A stretch of 64,000 bases of DNA from Salinarimonas chemoclinalis (GCF_041514305.1 NZ_JBGMWH010000004.1:186001-250000); one strand, 5' to 3'. Shown: positions 1 through 9,454, numbered from the stretch's first letter. Program-made: numbers and translations. Notes: generated by a model from the letters alone, not told the origin.

Positions 1-1085
1 CCGGCATGGGCGGCCGCGTCGGCCTCAAGGGGACCGACGGCGCCGATGCGCTCGCGCGCGCCCGCTCGCTCGGGGCGACGCCCGCCTCGCACGCCCGCGC
101 CGTGCGGGCGCTCGCGAAGCTCGCGCCGCTGGCCGGCCGGTTCCGCCTCCTCGCCTGCGCCGGCGCCATGGGTGCGGACGCCTGCCGCGAGGCGGGGCTC
201 GATCCCGAGATCCTGCCCGTGAGCATCGCCGACGACACCACGGGCGAGGACACGCGCGCCGCCGCCGCCGCCCTCGCGGCACGGCGGGTCGACCTCCTCC
301 TCTTCGCCGGCGGCGACGGCACGGCGCGCGACGTCCTCGACGGCATCGGCGAGCGCGTGCCCCTGCTCGGCATCCCCACCGGCGTGAAGATGCATTCCGC
401 CGTCTTCGCCGCGAGCCCCGAGGCCGCCGGCAACATCGCCCGCCTCGTCGCGGAGGGGGACGCGCGGGTGCGCTTCCGCGAGGCGGAGGTGATGGATCTC
501 GACGAGGCGGGGCTCGCGGAGAACCGCGTCTCGGCGCGGCTCCACGGCGTCGCGCGCGCGCCCGTCGAGCGGGCCCTGATGCAGGCCGGCAAGGCCTCCG
601 CGCAGGCCTCCGACGAGGACGCGCTCGACGCCTTCGCCCGCGGCTTCGCCGCGCGCATGGAGCGAGGGCGCCTCTACGTGCTGGGCTGCGGCACGACGCT
701 GCGGCGCATCAAGCGCGCCATCGGCTTCGAGGGCACGCTGCTCGGCGTCGACGTCGCCATCGACGGGCGCGCGCTCGCGCTGGACGTGACCGAGGAGCGG
801 CTCGCGCGCCTCGTCACGGGGGCGCGGGCGACCATCGTCGTCGGCGTCACCGGCGGCCAGGGCTTCCTCTTCGGGCGCGGCAACCAGCAGATCGGGCCGC
901 CGGTCATCCGGGCGGTGGGGCGCGAGAACATCGTCGTCGTCACCGGCGTGGCGAAGCTCGTCGGCCTCGATCCGCCGGTGCTTCGCGTCGACACCGGCGA
1001 CCCGGTGCTCGACCATGATTTAGCCGGCTATATTCGTGTCGAGACCGCGCCGGGCCAATCGACCATGATGCGGATCGCGGCATGA
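1..1085 (+). CDS. ATP-NAD kinase-like protein (COG3199/AcoX type), 5' end cut
   Basis: The frame is open to the left edge and the first in-frame bases read Gly before the Met at base 6, fitting an upstream Asn-Pro-x-Ala-Gly segment, so the true start lies outside the window. A nucleotide-binding GGDGTARD motif lies at residues 102-109 counted from that Met, followed by GIPTGVKMHS, both typical of the COG3199 branch of the NAD/diacylglycerol kinase superfamily. The visible length, about 360 residues, is nearly the whole family length. The phosphoryl acceptor of this branch is poorly known, so NAD kinase activity is only inferred. A gcvPA-like gene follows after 64 bases on the same strand, suggesting an operon. 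Confidence 0.75.
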   Translation, partial: GMGGRVGLKGTDGADALARARSLGATPASHARAVRALAKLAPLAGRFRLLACAGAMGADACREAGLDPEILPVSIADDTTGEDTRAAAAALAARRVDLLLFAGGDGTARDVLDGIGERVPLLGIPTGVKMHSAVFAASPEAAGNIARLVAEGDARVRFREAEVMDLDEAGLAENRVSARLHGVARAPVERALMQAGKASAQASDEDALDAFARGFAARMERGRLYVLGCGTTLRRIKRAIGFEGTLLGVDVAIDGRALALDVTEERLARLVTGARATIVVGVTGGQGFLFGRGNQQIGPPVIRAVGRENIVVVTGVAKLVGLDPPVLRVDTGDPVLDHDLAGYIRVETAPGQSTMMRIAA

Positions 1086-1149
1086 GCCGCACGACCCGGC
1101 GCATCGCGAGAGACAAGCCGCGCGGGACGGCCGCGCGAAGGAGGAGACG

Positions 1150-2559
1150 GTGAGACAGGACCAGACCCGCGCCCATCCCTGGATGCCGAACTCGGTTCCC
1201 GCGGCCAAGGACGCGATGCTCGCGGCGATCGGCGCGAACTCGATCGAGCAGCTCTTCGTGCAGATCCCGGAGGACCATCGCTTCCGCGGCACCTTCGACC
1301 TGCCGCCGGCGCTGCCCTCCGAGGTCGAGCTGAAGAAGCACCTCCTGAAGGTGCTCGGCAAGAACCGCAGCTGCGAGGAGAACCTGAGCTTCCTGGGTGC
1401 CGGCATCTACCAGCACCACGTTCCCGCCATCGTCGACGAGGTCGCCGGGCGCAGCGAATTCCTCACCTCCGTGTGGGGCACGCCGATGTCCGACCACGGC
1501 CGCAACCAGGCCTGGTTCGAGTTCTGCGCCCAGCTCGGCGAGCTCGTCGGCATGGATTTCGTCGGCCTGCCCGTCTATTCCTGGGGCTGCGCCGCCGGCA
1601 ACGCCGCGCGCATGGCCGCGCGCATCACGGGGCGCCGCAGGCTCCTCGTCCCCGCCTCGATGGATCCCGAGCGCCTCGCGGTCGTGCGCCAGTACTGCGA
1701 GCCCGTGCAGATGGCGAGCCACATCGCGGTGGAGACGATCGCCTTCGACCCGAAGACCGGCCTCCTCGACCTCGACGATCTCGCGGCGAAGCTCGGGGAC
1801 GACGTGGCGGGCGTCTATTTCGAGAGCCCGGGCTTCCTCGGCACGATCGAGAGCCGGGGCGCGGAGATCGCCGCGGCGGCGAAGCGGCACGGCGCCATCA
1901 CCATCGTCGGCGTCGACCCGATCTCGCTCGGCATCCTCGCCCCGCCCTCGGACTACGGCGCGGACATCGTGGTGGGCACGATCCAGACGCTGGGCGCCCA
2001 CATGAATTGCGGCGGCGGCGCCGGCGGCTTCATCGCCTCGCGCGACGAGGAAGCCTACGCCCGCGAATACCCGACGCTCAACGTCTCGATCACCGGCACG
2101 TCGGTGCCGGGAGAGGTCGGCTTCGGCCTGTGCCTCGCGCATCAATCGTCCTACGGCATGCGCGAGGAGGGCAAGGACTGGACGGGCAATTCCGTCTATC
2201 TCACCGCCATCGCGAGCGCGGTCTACATGTCGCTGATGGGGCCCGAGGGCTTCCGCGAGATCGGCGAGCTGATCATCCAGCGGGCGCACTACGCGGCGAG
2301 GCGCGTCGCCGAGGTGCCGGGCGTCGAGGTCGTCTTCCCGACGGGCTTCTTCAAGGAGTTCGTCGTGCGCTTCGACGGCACGGGCAAGACCGTCGCGCAG
2401 GTGAACGAGGCCCTGATGGACAAGGGCATCTTCGGCGGCAAGGACATCTCCGCCGACTTCCCCGGGCTGGGCCGGGCCGCCCTCTACTGCATCACCGAGA
2501 TCCACGGACAGGCCGAGATCGATCGGCTGGTCGACGCCCTGAAGGAGGCTGTGCGATGA
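1150..2559 (+). CDS. gcvPA: Glycine dehydrogenase (decarboxylating) subunit 1-like, divergent
   Basis: 469 residues, GTG start behind GAAGGAGGAG (1137-1146). The N-terminal SFLGAGIYQHHVPAIVDE block and overall length match GcvPA, the subunit of split P-protein that pairs with the PLP-bearing GcvPB and decarboxylates glycine in the glycine cleavage system. Several normally fixed GcvPA stretches are changed: the region after SEFLTS reads VWGTPMSDHG instead of a YTPYQPE-type segment, YDGATA is replaced by YSWGCAAGNA, and the late His-Arg-Arg-Glu-Lys region reads MREEGKDWTGNS. It overlaps gcvPB by 4 bases, so the two are translationally coupled. It may serve a P-protein paralogue acting on a substrate other than glycine. 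No gcvT or gcvH is seen nearby. Confidence 0.78.
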   Translation: MRQDQTRAHPWMPNSVPAAKDAMLAAIGANSIEQLFVQIPEDHRFRGTFDLPPALPSEVELKKHLLKVLGKNRSCEENLSFLGAGIYQHHVPAIVDEVAGRSEFLTSVWGTPMSDHGRNQAWFEFCAQLGELVGMDFVGLPVYSWGCAAGNAARMAARITGRRRLLVPASMDPERLAVVRQYCEPVQMASHIAVETIAFDPKTGLLDLDDLAAKLGDDVAGVYFESPGFLGTIESRGAEIAAAAKRHGAITIVGVDPISLGILAPPSDYGADIVVGTIQTLGAHMNCGGGAGGFIASRDEEAYAREYPTLNVSITGTSVPGEVGFGLCLAHQSSYGMREEGKDWTGNSVYLTAIASAVYMSLMGPEGFREIGELIIQRAHYAARRVAEVPGVEVVFPTGFFKEFVVRFDGTGKTVAQVNEALMDKGIFGGKDISADFPGLGRAALYCITEIHGQAEIDRLVDALKEAVR

Positions 2560-4124
2560 GCAATCCCCGCGAGGTCACGCAAGCCCGCTGGAACGAGCCC
2601 GTCGTCATGGAGATGGGCGTTCCGGGCCGCCGCGGCGCGGTCTTCCCCGCCGCCGAGGCCGCCGTCGCCGCGGCCGTCGGCGAGGCGTCCGCGCTCGTGC
2701 CCGCCGGCATGCGCCGGCGCGCGAAGCCTGCGCTCCCCGAGATGAGCGAGCCGGACGTGCTGCGCCACTACCTGCATCTCTCGCAGGAGGTGCTGGGGAT
2801 GATGAACATCAGCCTCTTCGGCACCTGCACGATGAAGTACAACTCCCGCCTCTCCGAGCAGATCTCGCTGCGGCCGCAGATGGCGGACATGCATCCCTAC
2901 CAGGACCCGCGCACGCTGCAGGGCATCCTCGAGATCGTTCACGAGTTCGACCTGATCCTGCGCCAGCTCTCGGGCATGGACCAGTTCGTGTTCCAGGCCG
3001 CCGGTGGCGCCCACGCGGCCTACACGCAAACCGCCGTGACGCGCGGCTGGTTCGCCGCCAAGGGCGAGCTCGAGCAGCGCAACCAGATCATCACGACGAT
3101 CCAGGCGCACCCCTGCAACCCGGCGACCGCCGCGACCTCCGGGTTCGAGGTGATCACCCTGATGCTCGAGGAGAACGGCTACCCGTCGATCGAGGCGCTG
3201 AAGGCCGCGCTGTCGAACCGCACGGCGGCGCTGATGCTCAACAATCCCGACGACATGGGCATCTACAATCCCGAGATAAAGGAGTGGGTGCGCCTCGCCA
3301 AGGAGGCCGGCGCGCTCGCCTTCTACGACCACGCCAACTTCAACGGCGTGATGTCGAAGATCCGCGCCCGGGATCTCGGCTTCGACGCCTGCATGTTCAT
3401 GCTCCACAAGACCTTCGGCGGCCCGAAGGGCGGCGGCGGGCCGGCCACCGGCGCCTACGGCTGCTCGGCGGAGCTGGCGCCGTTCCTGCCCAAGCCCGTC
3501 GTCGTCAAGGACGAGGCGAGCGGCCTCTACGGCCTCGACTACGACCGCGAGATGAGCGTCGGCAAGGTGCGCGAGTTCTTCGGCAACCTGCACATCGTCA
3601 TGCGCGCCTACGCCTGGGCCCGCGCCATGGGTGCCGAGGGCATCCAGGAGGCCTCCGACATCTCGGTGCTGGCCAACAACTACATGGAGACGCGTCTCCT
3701 CGCGATCGACGGGGTGACGAAGTCCCACCCGCATCTCGACGCGTGGCGCCTCGAGATGACGCGCTACTCGCTCGAGAAGCTGAAGGAGGAGACCGGCATC
3801 GGCGTCGCCGAGCTGTCCGCGCGCATGGTCGACTTCGGCGTCGACGCGCCCTGGCTCGCCCACGAGCCCTGGCTCGTGCCCGAGCCCTTCACCCCGGAGG
3901 CCGGCGAGATGTGGTCGAAGGAGGACATCGACACCTGGTGCGATGTGATCGCCCAGGTCGCCAAGGAGGCGCGGGAGAACCCCGATCACGTCAAGGCGGC
4001 GCCGCACAACGCGGCGATCCACGCCATCGACGGCTCCGCCCTCGACGACCCGAAGCGCTGGGCGACGACCTGGCGGGCCTGGCTGAAGAAGCACGGCGCA
4101 CAGGCCCGCCGGGCGGCGGGCTGA
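2556..4124 (+). CDS. gcvPB: Glycine dehydrogenase (decarboxylating) subunit 2-like
   Basis: 522 residues; the ATG overlaps the gcvPA stop (ATGA). PLP fold-type I subunit. The GTCTMKYN motif is at 89-96, the YDHAN cofactor aspartate motif at 257-261, and the Schiff-base lysine is K285 in HKTFGGPKGGGG. Canonical GcvPB has HKTF followed by a Ser-Thr-Pro-His-Gly or similar stretch, so the glycine-rich loop here is unusual. The C-terminal part (PWLAHEPWLVPEPFTPE, then an extra 40 or so residues after KAAPHN) also departs from the usual ending. The PLP chemistry looks intact; the true amino acid substrate is open. Confidence 0.8.
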   Translation: MSNPREVTQARWNEPVVMEMGVPGRRGAVFPAAEAAVAAAVGEASALVPAGMRRRAKPALPEMSEPDVLRHYLHLSQEVLGMMNISLFGTCTMKYNSRLSEQISLRPQMADMHPYQDPRTLQGILEIVHEFDLILRQLSGMDQFVFQAAGGAHAAYTQTAVTRGWFAAKGELEQRNQIITTIQAHPCNPATAATSGFEVITLMLEENGYPSIEALKAALSNRTAALMLNNPDDMGIYNPEIKEWVRLAKEAGALAFYDHANFNGVMSKIRARDLGFDACMFMLHKTFGGPKGGGGPATGAYGCSAELAPFLPKPVVVKDEASGLYGLDYDREMSVGKVREFFGNLHIVMRAYAWARAMGAEGIQEASDISVLANNYMETRLLAIDGVTKSHPHLDAWRLEMTRYSLEKLKEETGIGVAELSARMVDFGVDAPWLAHEPWLVPEPFTPEAGEMWSKEDIDTWCDVIAQVAKEARENPDHVKAAPHNAAIHAIDGSALDDPKRWATTWRAWLKKHGAQARRAAG

Positions 4125-4165
4125 AGGCCCGCGAGACGCGACATCGAGAGAGAGCGGGAACGCCC

Positions 4166-4789
4166 ATGACCTTCACCATCCACGGCATCGCCCGCACCCG
4201 CACCTCCCGCGTCCTGTGGATGGCCGAGGAGCTGGGCGTTCCCTACGCGCACGTGAAGACGGCGCCGGGCGAGGGGGGCACGCGCGCCCCCGCCTTCCGG
4301 GCGCTGAGCCCGATGGGGCGCGTGCCCGTCCTCGAGATGGACGGGCTCGTCCTCTCCGAATCGCTCGCGATCAACCTCCACCTCGCCAAGGCCGTCGAGA
4401 CGCCGCTCGGCCCTCGGACCAAGGCGGAGGACGGGCTGATGACGATGTGGACGCTCTTCGCGGCGACCGAGCTCGAGCCGAACGCCCACGAGGTCCTCGT
4501 CCACACCCTCAACCGCCCCGAGCCCGAGCGCGATCCGGCCGCGCGCGAGGCTGCGCTCGCCGCGCTCGCCCGCCCGCTGGCCGCGCTCGAGACGGCGCTC
4601 GTCGCAGGCGGGGGGCATCTCGTGGGCGGGCGCTTCACGGTCGCGGACCTCAACGTCGCCTCGATCCTGTTCTACCTGCGCGAGGCGCCGGGCGCGCTCG
4701 ACGCCACGCCCGCCGTCGCGGCCCTCTGGGACGCCGCGCAGGCGCGCCCGGCCTACGGCGCGATGATGCGGCTGCGCGAGGAAGGCTGA
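4166..4789 (+). CDS. Glutathione S-transferase family protein
   Basis: 207 residues. The N-terminal thioredoxin-like domain (about 1-80) has the family features TRTSRVLWMAEELGVPY, a cis-proline MGRVPVLE segment and ESLAINLHLA, which binds the glutathione gamma-glutamyl group. A helical C-terminal domain has GGRFTVADLNVAS. It would conjugate or reduce electrophiles with glutathione in the cytosol. Start chosen at ATG 4166, 41 bases after gcvPB, because the family N-terminus begins there. Its stop shares one base with the next gene, so it is probably co-transcribed. The partner substrate cannot be read from the sequence. Confidence 0.85.
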   Translation: MTFTIHGIARTRTSRVLWMAEELGVPYAHVKTAPGEGGTRAPAFRALSPMGRVPVLEMDGLVLSESLAINLHLAKAVETPLGPRTKAEDGLMTMWTLFAATELEPNAHEVLVHTLNRPEPERDPAAREAALAALARPLAALETALVAGGGHLVGGRFTVADLNVASILFYLREAPGALDATPAVAALWDAAQARPAYGAMMRLREEG

Positions 4790-5709
4790 TGGGCGAGCAA
4801 CCCCCGTCGCTCCCGTCCTGGCGCTGGCCGGAGGCCGACTGGCGCGCCCTCGTCGGGCGCGTGCGGGCCGGCCGGCGCCTGCGCCCGCCCTCTTGGAACG
4901 GCAAGCGCTGCGCCGTCGCCCTCTCCTTCGACTGCGACCACGAGACGTTCGAGATGGGCGCCGGCGGGCGCGCCATGGGGCGCATCGCCTGGGGCGAGTT
5001 CGGGCGGCGCGTCGGCGTGCCGCGCATCCTCGATCTCCTGGCGCGCCACGACGTCCCCGCGAGCTTCTTCGTGCCGGCCGTCTGCGCGCTGATCGACCCC
5101 GACGAGCCCCGCCGCATCGCCGCCCGGGGCCACGAGATCGGCATCCACGGCTGGATACACGAGAACAACTCGCTCATCGCCTACGAGGACGAGCGTGCGC
5201 TGATGGAGCGCGCCCGCGACGTGCTGCGCGATGCGAGCGGCACGGAACCGGTCGGTCTGCGCTCCGCCAACTGGGACCTGAGCCCCGACACGATCCGCAT
5301 CGTGCGCGAGATGGGCCTCCTCTACGACTCGTCCATGATGGCCGACGAGGAGCCCTACGAGCTCCTGCTCGACGGCGCGGTGACGGGAGTGGTCGAGATC
5401 CCCGTCGAGTGGCTGCGCGACGACGCGGTCTATCTCCTCTTCAACCGCAACCCACCGACGCGGCCCTACACGCCGCCCGCCGCCGTGCTCGACATCTTCC
5501 TGCGTGAATTCGACGCCGCCTGGGAGGAGGGCGGCGTCTTCCAGCTCGTGATGCATCCCTTCGTCATCGGCTACCGCTCGCGCATCTTCATCCTCGACGA
5601 GCTGATCCGCCACGCGAAGGCGAAGGGGGACGTGTGGTTCTGCACGCATGCCGACCTCGCCCGCCACGCCCGGGATCACGCGCCCGCTTCCGCCCAGGAC
5701 AGCCGATGA
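4789..5709 (+). CDS. Polysaccharide deacetylase (NodB-fold) family protein
   Basis: 306 residues, no signal peptide, so cytoplasmic. The NodB-type metal and catalytic residues are present: SFDCDHE with D48 and D50, and the HGWIHEN motif with H120 and H124. The sequence resembles the HP0310/PgdA-like and allantoinase-like branch, which acts on small amide or imide substrates as well as glycans. A cytoplasmic place inside an operon of amino acid enzymes favours a small-molecule amidohydrolase over cell-wall work; this is inference. The start overlaps the GST stop by one base and its end overlaps the next ATG by 4 bases. Confidence 0.85.
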   Translation: MGEQPPSLPSWRWPEADWRALVGRVRAGRRLRPPSWNGKRCAVALSFDCDHETFEMGAGGRAMGRIAWGEFGRRVGVPRILDLLARHDVPASFFVPAVCALIDPDEPRRIAARGHEIGIHGWIHENNSLIAYEDERALMERARDVLRDASGTEPVGLRSANWDLSPDTIRIVREMGLLYDSSMMADEEPYELLLDGAVTGVVEIPVEWLRDDAVYLLFNRNPPTRPYTPPAAVLDIFLREFDAAWEEGGVFQLVMHPFVIGYRSRIFILDELIRHAKAKGDVWFCTHADLARHARDHAPASAQDSR

Positions 5710-6668
5710 CCGCCCGTTGCTTCGCCGTGATCGGCGCCGGCTCCATCGGCGTCGCCTTCGCCCTCGTCTTCGCGCGCGCCGGGCATCGCGTGCGCGTCGT
5801 CGACCCCGATCCGCGACGCCGCGCGGCGGTCGACGGCGAGATCGCGCTTCGCCTCGACGATCTCGCGGCCCACGGGCTGTTCGAGGGCGACGCCGCCGCC
5901 GTGCGCACGCGCATCGAGGCGACGGCGGACCTCGCCCACGGCGTCGCGGACGCCGTCCTCGTCATGGAGTGCGCCCCCGAGAACGAGAGCGTGAAGCGCG
6001 CGCTCTTCGCCGAGATCGCCGCCGCCGCGCCCGCGGACGCGATCCTGGCGAGCGCCTCCTCGGCGATCGGCGCCTCGCGCTTCGCCGCCGACCTGCCGGA
6101 GGCCGCGCGCGCGCGCTGCCTCGTCGCCCATCCCGGCAATCCGCCGACGCTCATCCCGGTGATCGAGCTGGTGCCGGCACCCTTCACCGCGCGCGAGACG
6201 ATGGACGCGGCCGAGCGGCTGCTCGCGGGCTGCGGGATGCTCCCCGTGCGGCTCGGCCGGGAGGTCGAGGGCTTCGTCTACAACCGCCTGCAGGGCGCGC
6301 TGCTGCGCGAGGCCTATTGCCTCGTGCGCGACGGCGTCGTCTCCGCGACCGATCTCGACACGATCGTGCGCGACGGGCTCGGCCTGCGCTGGTCGGTCGT
6401 CGGCCCCTTCGCCACCGCGGACCTCAACGTGCGCGGCGGGATCGCGGCGCATGCGCAGCGCATGGGCGCGGCCTATGCGCGGATGGGCGCCGAGCGCGGG
6501 CAGGACGACCCGTGGACGGAGGATCTCGTCGCGCGAGTCGACGCCGAGCGCCGTGCGGTGCTCCCGCTCGAGCGGTGGGACGAGGGCGTGCGCGCCCGCG
6601 ACGTCGGCCTGATGCGCGCGCTCGCCGCGCGCCGCGTCGCTCCGGATGGCGGCGGGGAGCCGCGATGA
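5706..6668 (+). CDS. 3-hydroxyacyl-CoA dehydrogenase-like NAD-dependent oxidoreductase
   Basis: 320 residues. An N-terminal Rossmann domain opens with FAVIGAGSIGVAFA (GxGxxG at about 10-15) and an acidic VVDPDP end of beta2, marking NAD preference. The middle has the family Ser and His-containing segments (ASASSAIG and LVAHPGNPP) and a C-terminal helical domain with FVYNRLQGALLREA. Length and layout match the lambda-crystallin / L-gulonate 3-dehydrogenase / L-carnitine dehydrogenase branch, which oxidises 3-hydroxy acids, rather than long fatty-acid oxidation enzymes. It is translationally coupled on both sides (4-base overlaps). Confidence 0.8.
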   Translation: MTARCFAVIGAGSIGVAFALVFARAGHRVRVVDPDPRRRAAVDGEIALRLDDLAAHGLFEGDAAAVRTRIEATADLAHGVADAVLVMECAPENESVKRALFAEIAAAAPADAILASASSAIGASRFAADLPEAARARCLVAHPGNPPTLIPVIELVPAPFTARETMDAAERLLAGCGMLPVRLGREVEGFVYNRLQGALLREAYCLVRDGVVSATDLDTIVRDGLGLRWSVVGPFATADLNVRGGIAAHAQRMGAAYARMGAERGQDDPWTEDLVARVDAERRAVLPLERWDEGVRARDVGLMRALAARRVAPDGGGEPR

Positions 6669-7834
6669 CGGACTTTCCCAGCACGGTCGACCTCGCCATC
6701 GTCGGCGGCGGCGTCGTCGGCCTCGCGCTGGCGCGCCTCCTGGCGCGCGCGGGCGAGGAGGTGCTCGTCCTCGACGAGGGGCGGCACGGGGGCACCAATG
6801 CCAATGCCGGGAGCCTCCATGTCCAGATGCAGAGCCGCTTCATCCGGCTCTACCCCGAGCAGGTGCCGGCGCTCGAGCGCGCCCTGCCCCTCTACGTCGC
6901 CGCCGCGCGGGTGTGGGCGAGCCTCGAGCAGGAGCTCGGCGCCGATTTCGAGCTGAAACGCTCCGGCGGGCTGATGATCGCCGAGAACCGGGCGCAGTAC
7001 GAGTTTCTCGCCCGCAAGTGCGACCGCGAGCGTGCGCTCGGCCTCGACGTCGAGATGGTGGGCCGCGCCGATCTCCTGAGGCTCGCGCCCTATCTCGACC
7101 CCGATGCGGTGTACGGCGCGGAATTATGCGCGGACGAGGGCAAGCTCAACCCGCTCCTCGCCAACGCGGCCCTGACCCGCGGCGCGACCGCCGCCGGCGC
7201 GCGGCTCGTCGGGGAGACGCGCGTCGTGCGCCTCGCCGAGGGGGGAAGCGGCTTTCTCGTCGAGACGTCCCGCGGGACGGCGCGGGCCGCGCGCGTCGTC
7301 CTCGCCGCCGGCGCCGGGACCGGCGCGCTCGCGGCCCAGCTCGGCGTGACGATCCCCACGAAGGCCGAGCCGCTCCACATGAACGTGACGGAGCCGATGG
7401 CACCCGTGGTGCGCCACCTCGTCCAGCACGCCGAGCGGATGATCACCCTGAAGCAGCTCGCCAGCGGCCACGTCGTCGTGGGCGGCGGCTGGCCGGCGCG
7501 GCTCGCCGGCGAGGGGACGCCGCGCGTGGAGCGCGCGAGCATCCTCGGCAATCTCGCGCTCGCCGCCCGCCTCGCCCCGGGCATCGCCCAGGCCCGGGTG
7601 ATCCGCACCTGGGCCGGCGTCAACACCACCTGCGACGGCGCCTCGATCATCGGCGCCGTCGGTCCCCGCGGGCTGTTCGTCGCGGTGCCCGGCGACGCCG
7701 GCTACACGCTCGGGCCACTCGTCGCCCGGCTCGCGGCGCAGGCGATCCGCGGCGAGAGGCCGGATTTCGATCTCGCACCCTTCGACCCGGGCCGCTTCGC
7801 CGCCGGCGCGGCTGCGGACCCGCTCCCGGCCTGA
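6665..7834 (+). CDS. FAD-dependent D-amino acid dehydrogenase-like oxidoreductase (DadA/HcnC type)
   Basis: 389 residues, DAO superfamily. The dinucleotide motif LAIVGGGVVGLALARLLARAG has glycines 14, 16 and 19; the segment NANAGSLHVQ at about 49-58 and the C-terminal VAVPGDAGYTLGP are typical of the HcnC/OoxB-like branch that oxidises amino or imino acids to imino products. It is a close paralogue of the product at 20113-21249 (shared NAGS, KANP/KLNPLLA, GGGWPAR motifs). It is the last gene of the left operon. The 264 bases after it hold no supported gene, only the operator of the next operon. Confidence 0.85.
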   Translation: MTDFPSTVDLAIVGGGVVGLALARLLARAGEEVLVLDEGRHGGTNANAGSLHVQMQSRFIRLYPEQVPALERALPLYVAAARVWASLEQELGADFELKRSGGLMIAENRAQYEFLARKCDRERALGLDVEMVGRADLLRLAPYLDPDAVYGAELCADEGKLNPLLANAALTRGATAAGARLVGETRVVRLAEGGSGFLVETSRGTARAARVVLAAGAGTGALAAQLGVTIPTKAEPLHMNVTEPMAPVVRHLVQHAERMITLKQLASGHVVVGGGWPARLAGEGTPRVERASILGNLALAARLAPGIAQARVIRTWAGVNTTCDGASIIGAVGPRGLFVAVPGDAGYTLGPLVARLAAQAIRGERPDFDLAPFDPGRFAAGAAADPLPA

Positions 7835-8020
7835 GCGTACCGCAGAGCCACCGCGTTCTCGAACAACCGGGCGGATATCACCGCGCGCGCGTGCGTTGAG
7901 CAGAGCGGCAGGAACCCGTCCTGCATCGCAGATCGCAGGTGGAGATCCTGGAAATCGCTGTTTCGTAGGCCCTCTTGGCGATTTCGCCCAACTTCGCCCT
8001 TGCGCAGCTCCCGGACTTTT

Positions 8021-8045
8021 GTTCACTATGCGCACGAATGTACGA
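8021..8045 (+). promoter_or_regulatory. Shared operator, site A (three half-sites)
   Basis: Half-sites GTTCAC (8021), GCGCAC (8030) and GTACGA (8040) follow the spacing 3 then 4 bases found at the other sites of this window. The last two form the CGCAC-N4-GTACG palindrome. It ends 53 bases before the start of the ABC/TRAP operon, where a repressor or activator could act. The likely binder is the IclR protein encoded at 26914-27741 (inference). Confidence 0.65.
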
Positions 8046-8098
8046 GAAACGGGAGCGGCCGTCGTCGCAACCCGTCGCCCTCTGGAACGGAGCGCACC

Positions 8099-9454
8099 AT
8101 GACGAACAAGTCTTCGAACATCATCTCGTCCAGGCTCGCGGGGGTTTCGCGGCGCACGGTGCTCGCGGGCATCGGGGCGGCAGGCTTCACCGCCGCGATG
8201 CCGGGCATCCGCCGGGCGCACGCCCAGGAGACGACGCTGCGCTGGTGGTCGCCGCAGACCGCGCCGGCCCAGCGCGAGGCCTACGACTACCAGATCCGGA
8301 CGTTCGAGGAGGCGAACCCCGGCGTGAGGGTGCTGTTCGAGAGCACGTCGGACGAGGGCTACCCGGCCCAGATGGCCGCAGCCTTCGCCTCGGGCCAGGC
8401 GCCCAACGTCGTCACCCACCTGCCCTCGTTCGCGGTGTCGAACTATTGGCAGAACGGGCTGCTCGAGCCCTTCGACGACGTCATCGCCCTGATCGGCCCG
8501 GAGAAGTACTACGACGGCGCGAACAAGGTCTACGAGATCACTCCGGGCCAGCACGCGGGCACGGGCATCGGCAATTCCGCGGCGAACATGTTGTGGGTGC
8601 GCACCGACCTGATGGAGAAGGCGGGCATCGACGGCGTTCCGCGCACCTGGGACCAGCTGCGCGACGCGGCCTCCAGGATGCAGGGCGGCGGGATCTACGG
8701 CGCGCCGCTGCCCTACGCCCGCAACTCGATGACGAGCCTCGTGTTCATCTGCTTCGTGCACGGCGCGGGTGGGATGATCTTCTCCCCCGAGCTCGAGGTC
8801 GCGGTCGACTCCGCCGAGTTCCGCAACGCGCTCGAGTTCTACAAGTCCATGCGCGAGCTCTGCCCGCCGGGCGCGACCGCCTATTCCTGGGGCGAGAGCC
8901 TCACGGCCTTCGTCTCGGGCGCGACCGCGACGGGGCTCTACACCGGCCGCGTGCTCGCCAACGTCAACGCGCAGAACCCCGGCATCGCGGACTTCGTCTC
9001 GGCGCACGAGTACCCGACCGTGTCCGAGGACGTGCCGCACTGGACCTTCAACGACTTCCCCTCGGTGATGATCCCCAAGGACGCGCCGAACATGGAGCTG
9101 ACGAAGAAACTCGCCGCGCACCTCTTCGAGCCGGACGGCTACATCCGCCAGCTCCACGCCGCGCCGGGCCACGTGCTGCCGGTCCTGAAGACGATCTCGT
9201 CGATGCCTGCGTACCAGGAGAACGAGATCATCCAGAAGTACGCGGACGACGTCGACCGCATGGCCGCCGCCGCCGCCGCGGGCCACAACCTCGGCTGGGA
9301 GTCGACCGCGCACCGGCCCAACACCAAGGCCGGCCAGATCGTGGCCTCGCACGTGCTGGCGGACGCGGTGCAGCGCTACGTCCTGAACGGGGACGCCATG
9401 GACGCCGTCGTTTCCGACACGGCCATGCGCCTCGAGGAACTGATGAAGGGCTGA
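8099..9454 (+). CDS. Sugar-type ABC transporter substrate-binding protein (CUT1, Tat signal)
   Basis: 451 residues. A twin-arginine signal (VSRRTVLAGIGAAG, ending near AHAQE at about 40) sends the folded protein to the periplasm. The mature part has the extracellular solute-binding family 1 layout, with an early TLRWWS strand, FEEANPGV and a late EPDGYIRQLHAAPGHVLPV. Family 1 usually binds oligosaccharides or polyols, but members for amines and opines exist, and the neighbours here are amino acid enzymes. First gene of a 12-gene + strand run that ends at 20085, behind operator site A. Confidence 0.9.
   Translation: MTNKSSNIISSRLAGVSRRTVLAGIGAAGFTAAMPGIRRAHAQETTLRWWSPQTAPAQREAYDYQIRTFEEANPGVRVLFESTSDEGYPAQMAAAFASGQAPNVVTHLPSFAVSNYWQNGLLEPFDDVIALIGPEKYYDGANKVYEITPGQHAGTGIGNSAANMLWVRTDLMEKAGIDGVPRTWDQLRDAASRMQGGGIYGAPLPYARNSMTSLVFICFVHGAGGMIFSPELEVAVDSAEFRNALEFYKSMRELCPPGATAYSWGESLTAFVSGATATGLYTGRVLANVNAQNPGIADFVSAHEYPTVSEDVPHWTFNDFPSVMIPKDAPNMELTKKLAAHLFEPDGYIRQLHAAPGHVLPVLKTISSMPAYQENEIIQKYADDVDRMAAAAAAGHNLGWESTAHRPNTKAGQIVASHVLADAVQRYVLNGDAMDAVVSDTAMRLEELMKG

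Noticed and set aside
7896..8102. 68-codon open frame upstream of the ABC operon
   Set aside because: It runs through operator site A, has no ribosome site or family features, and overlaps the start of the real gene.
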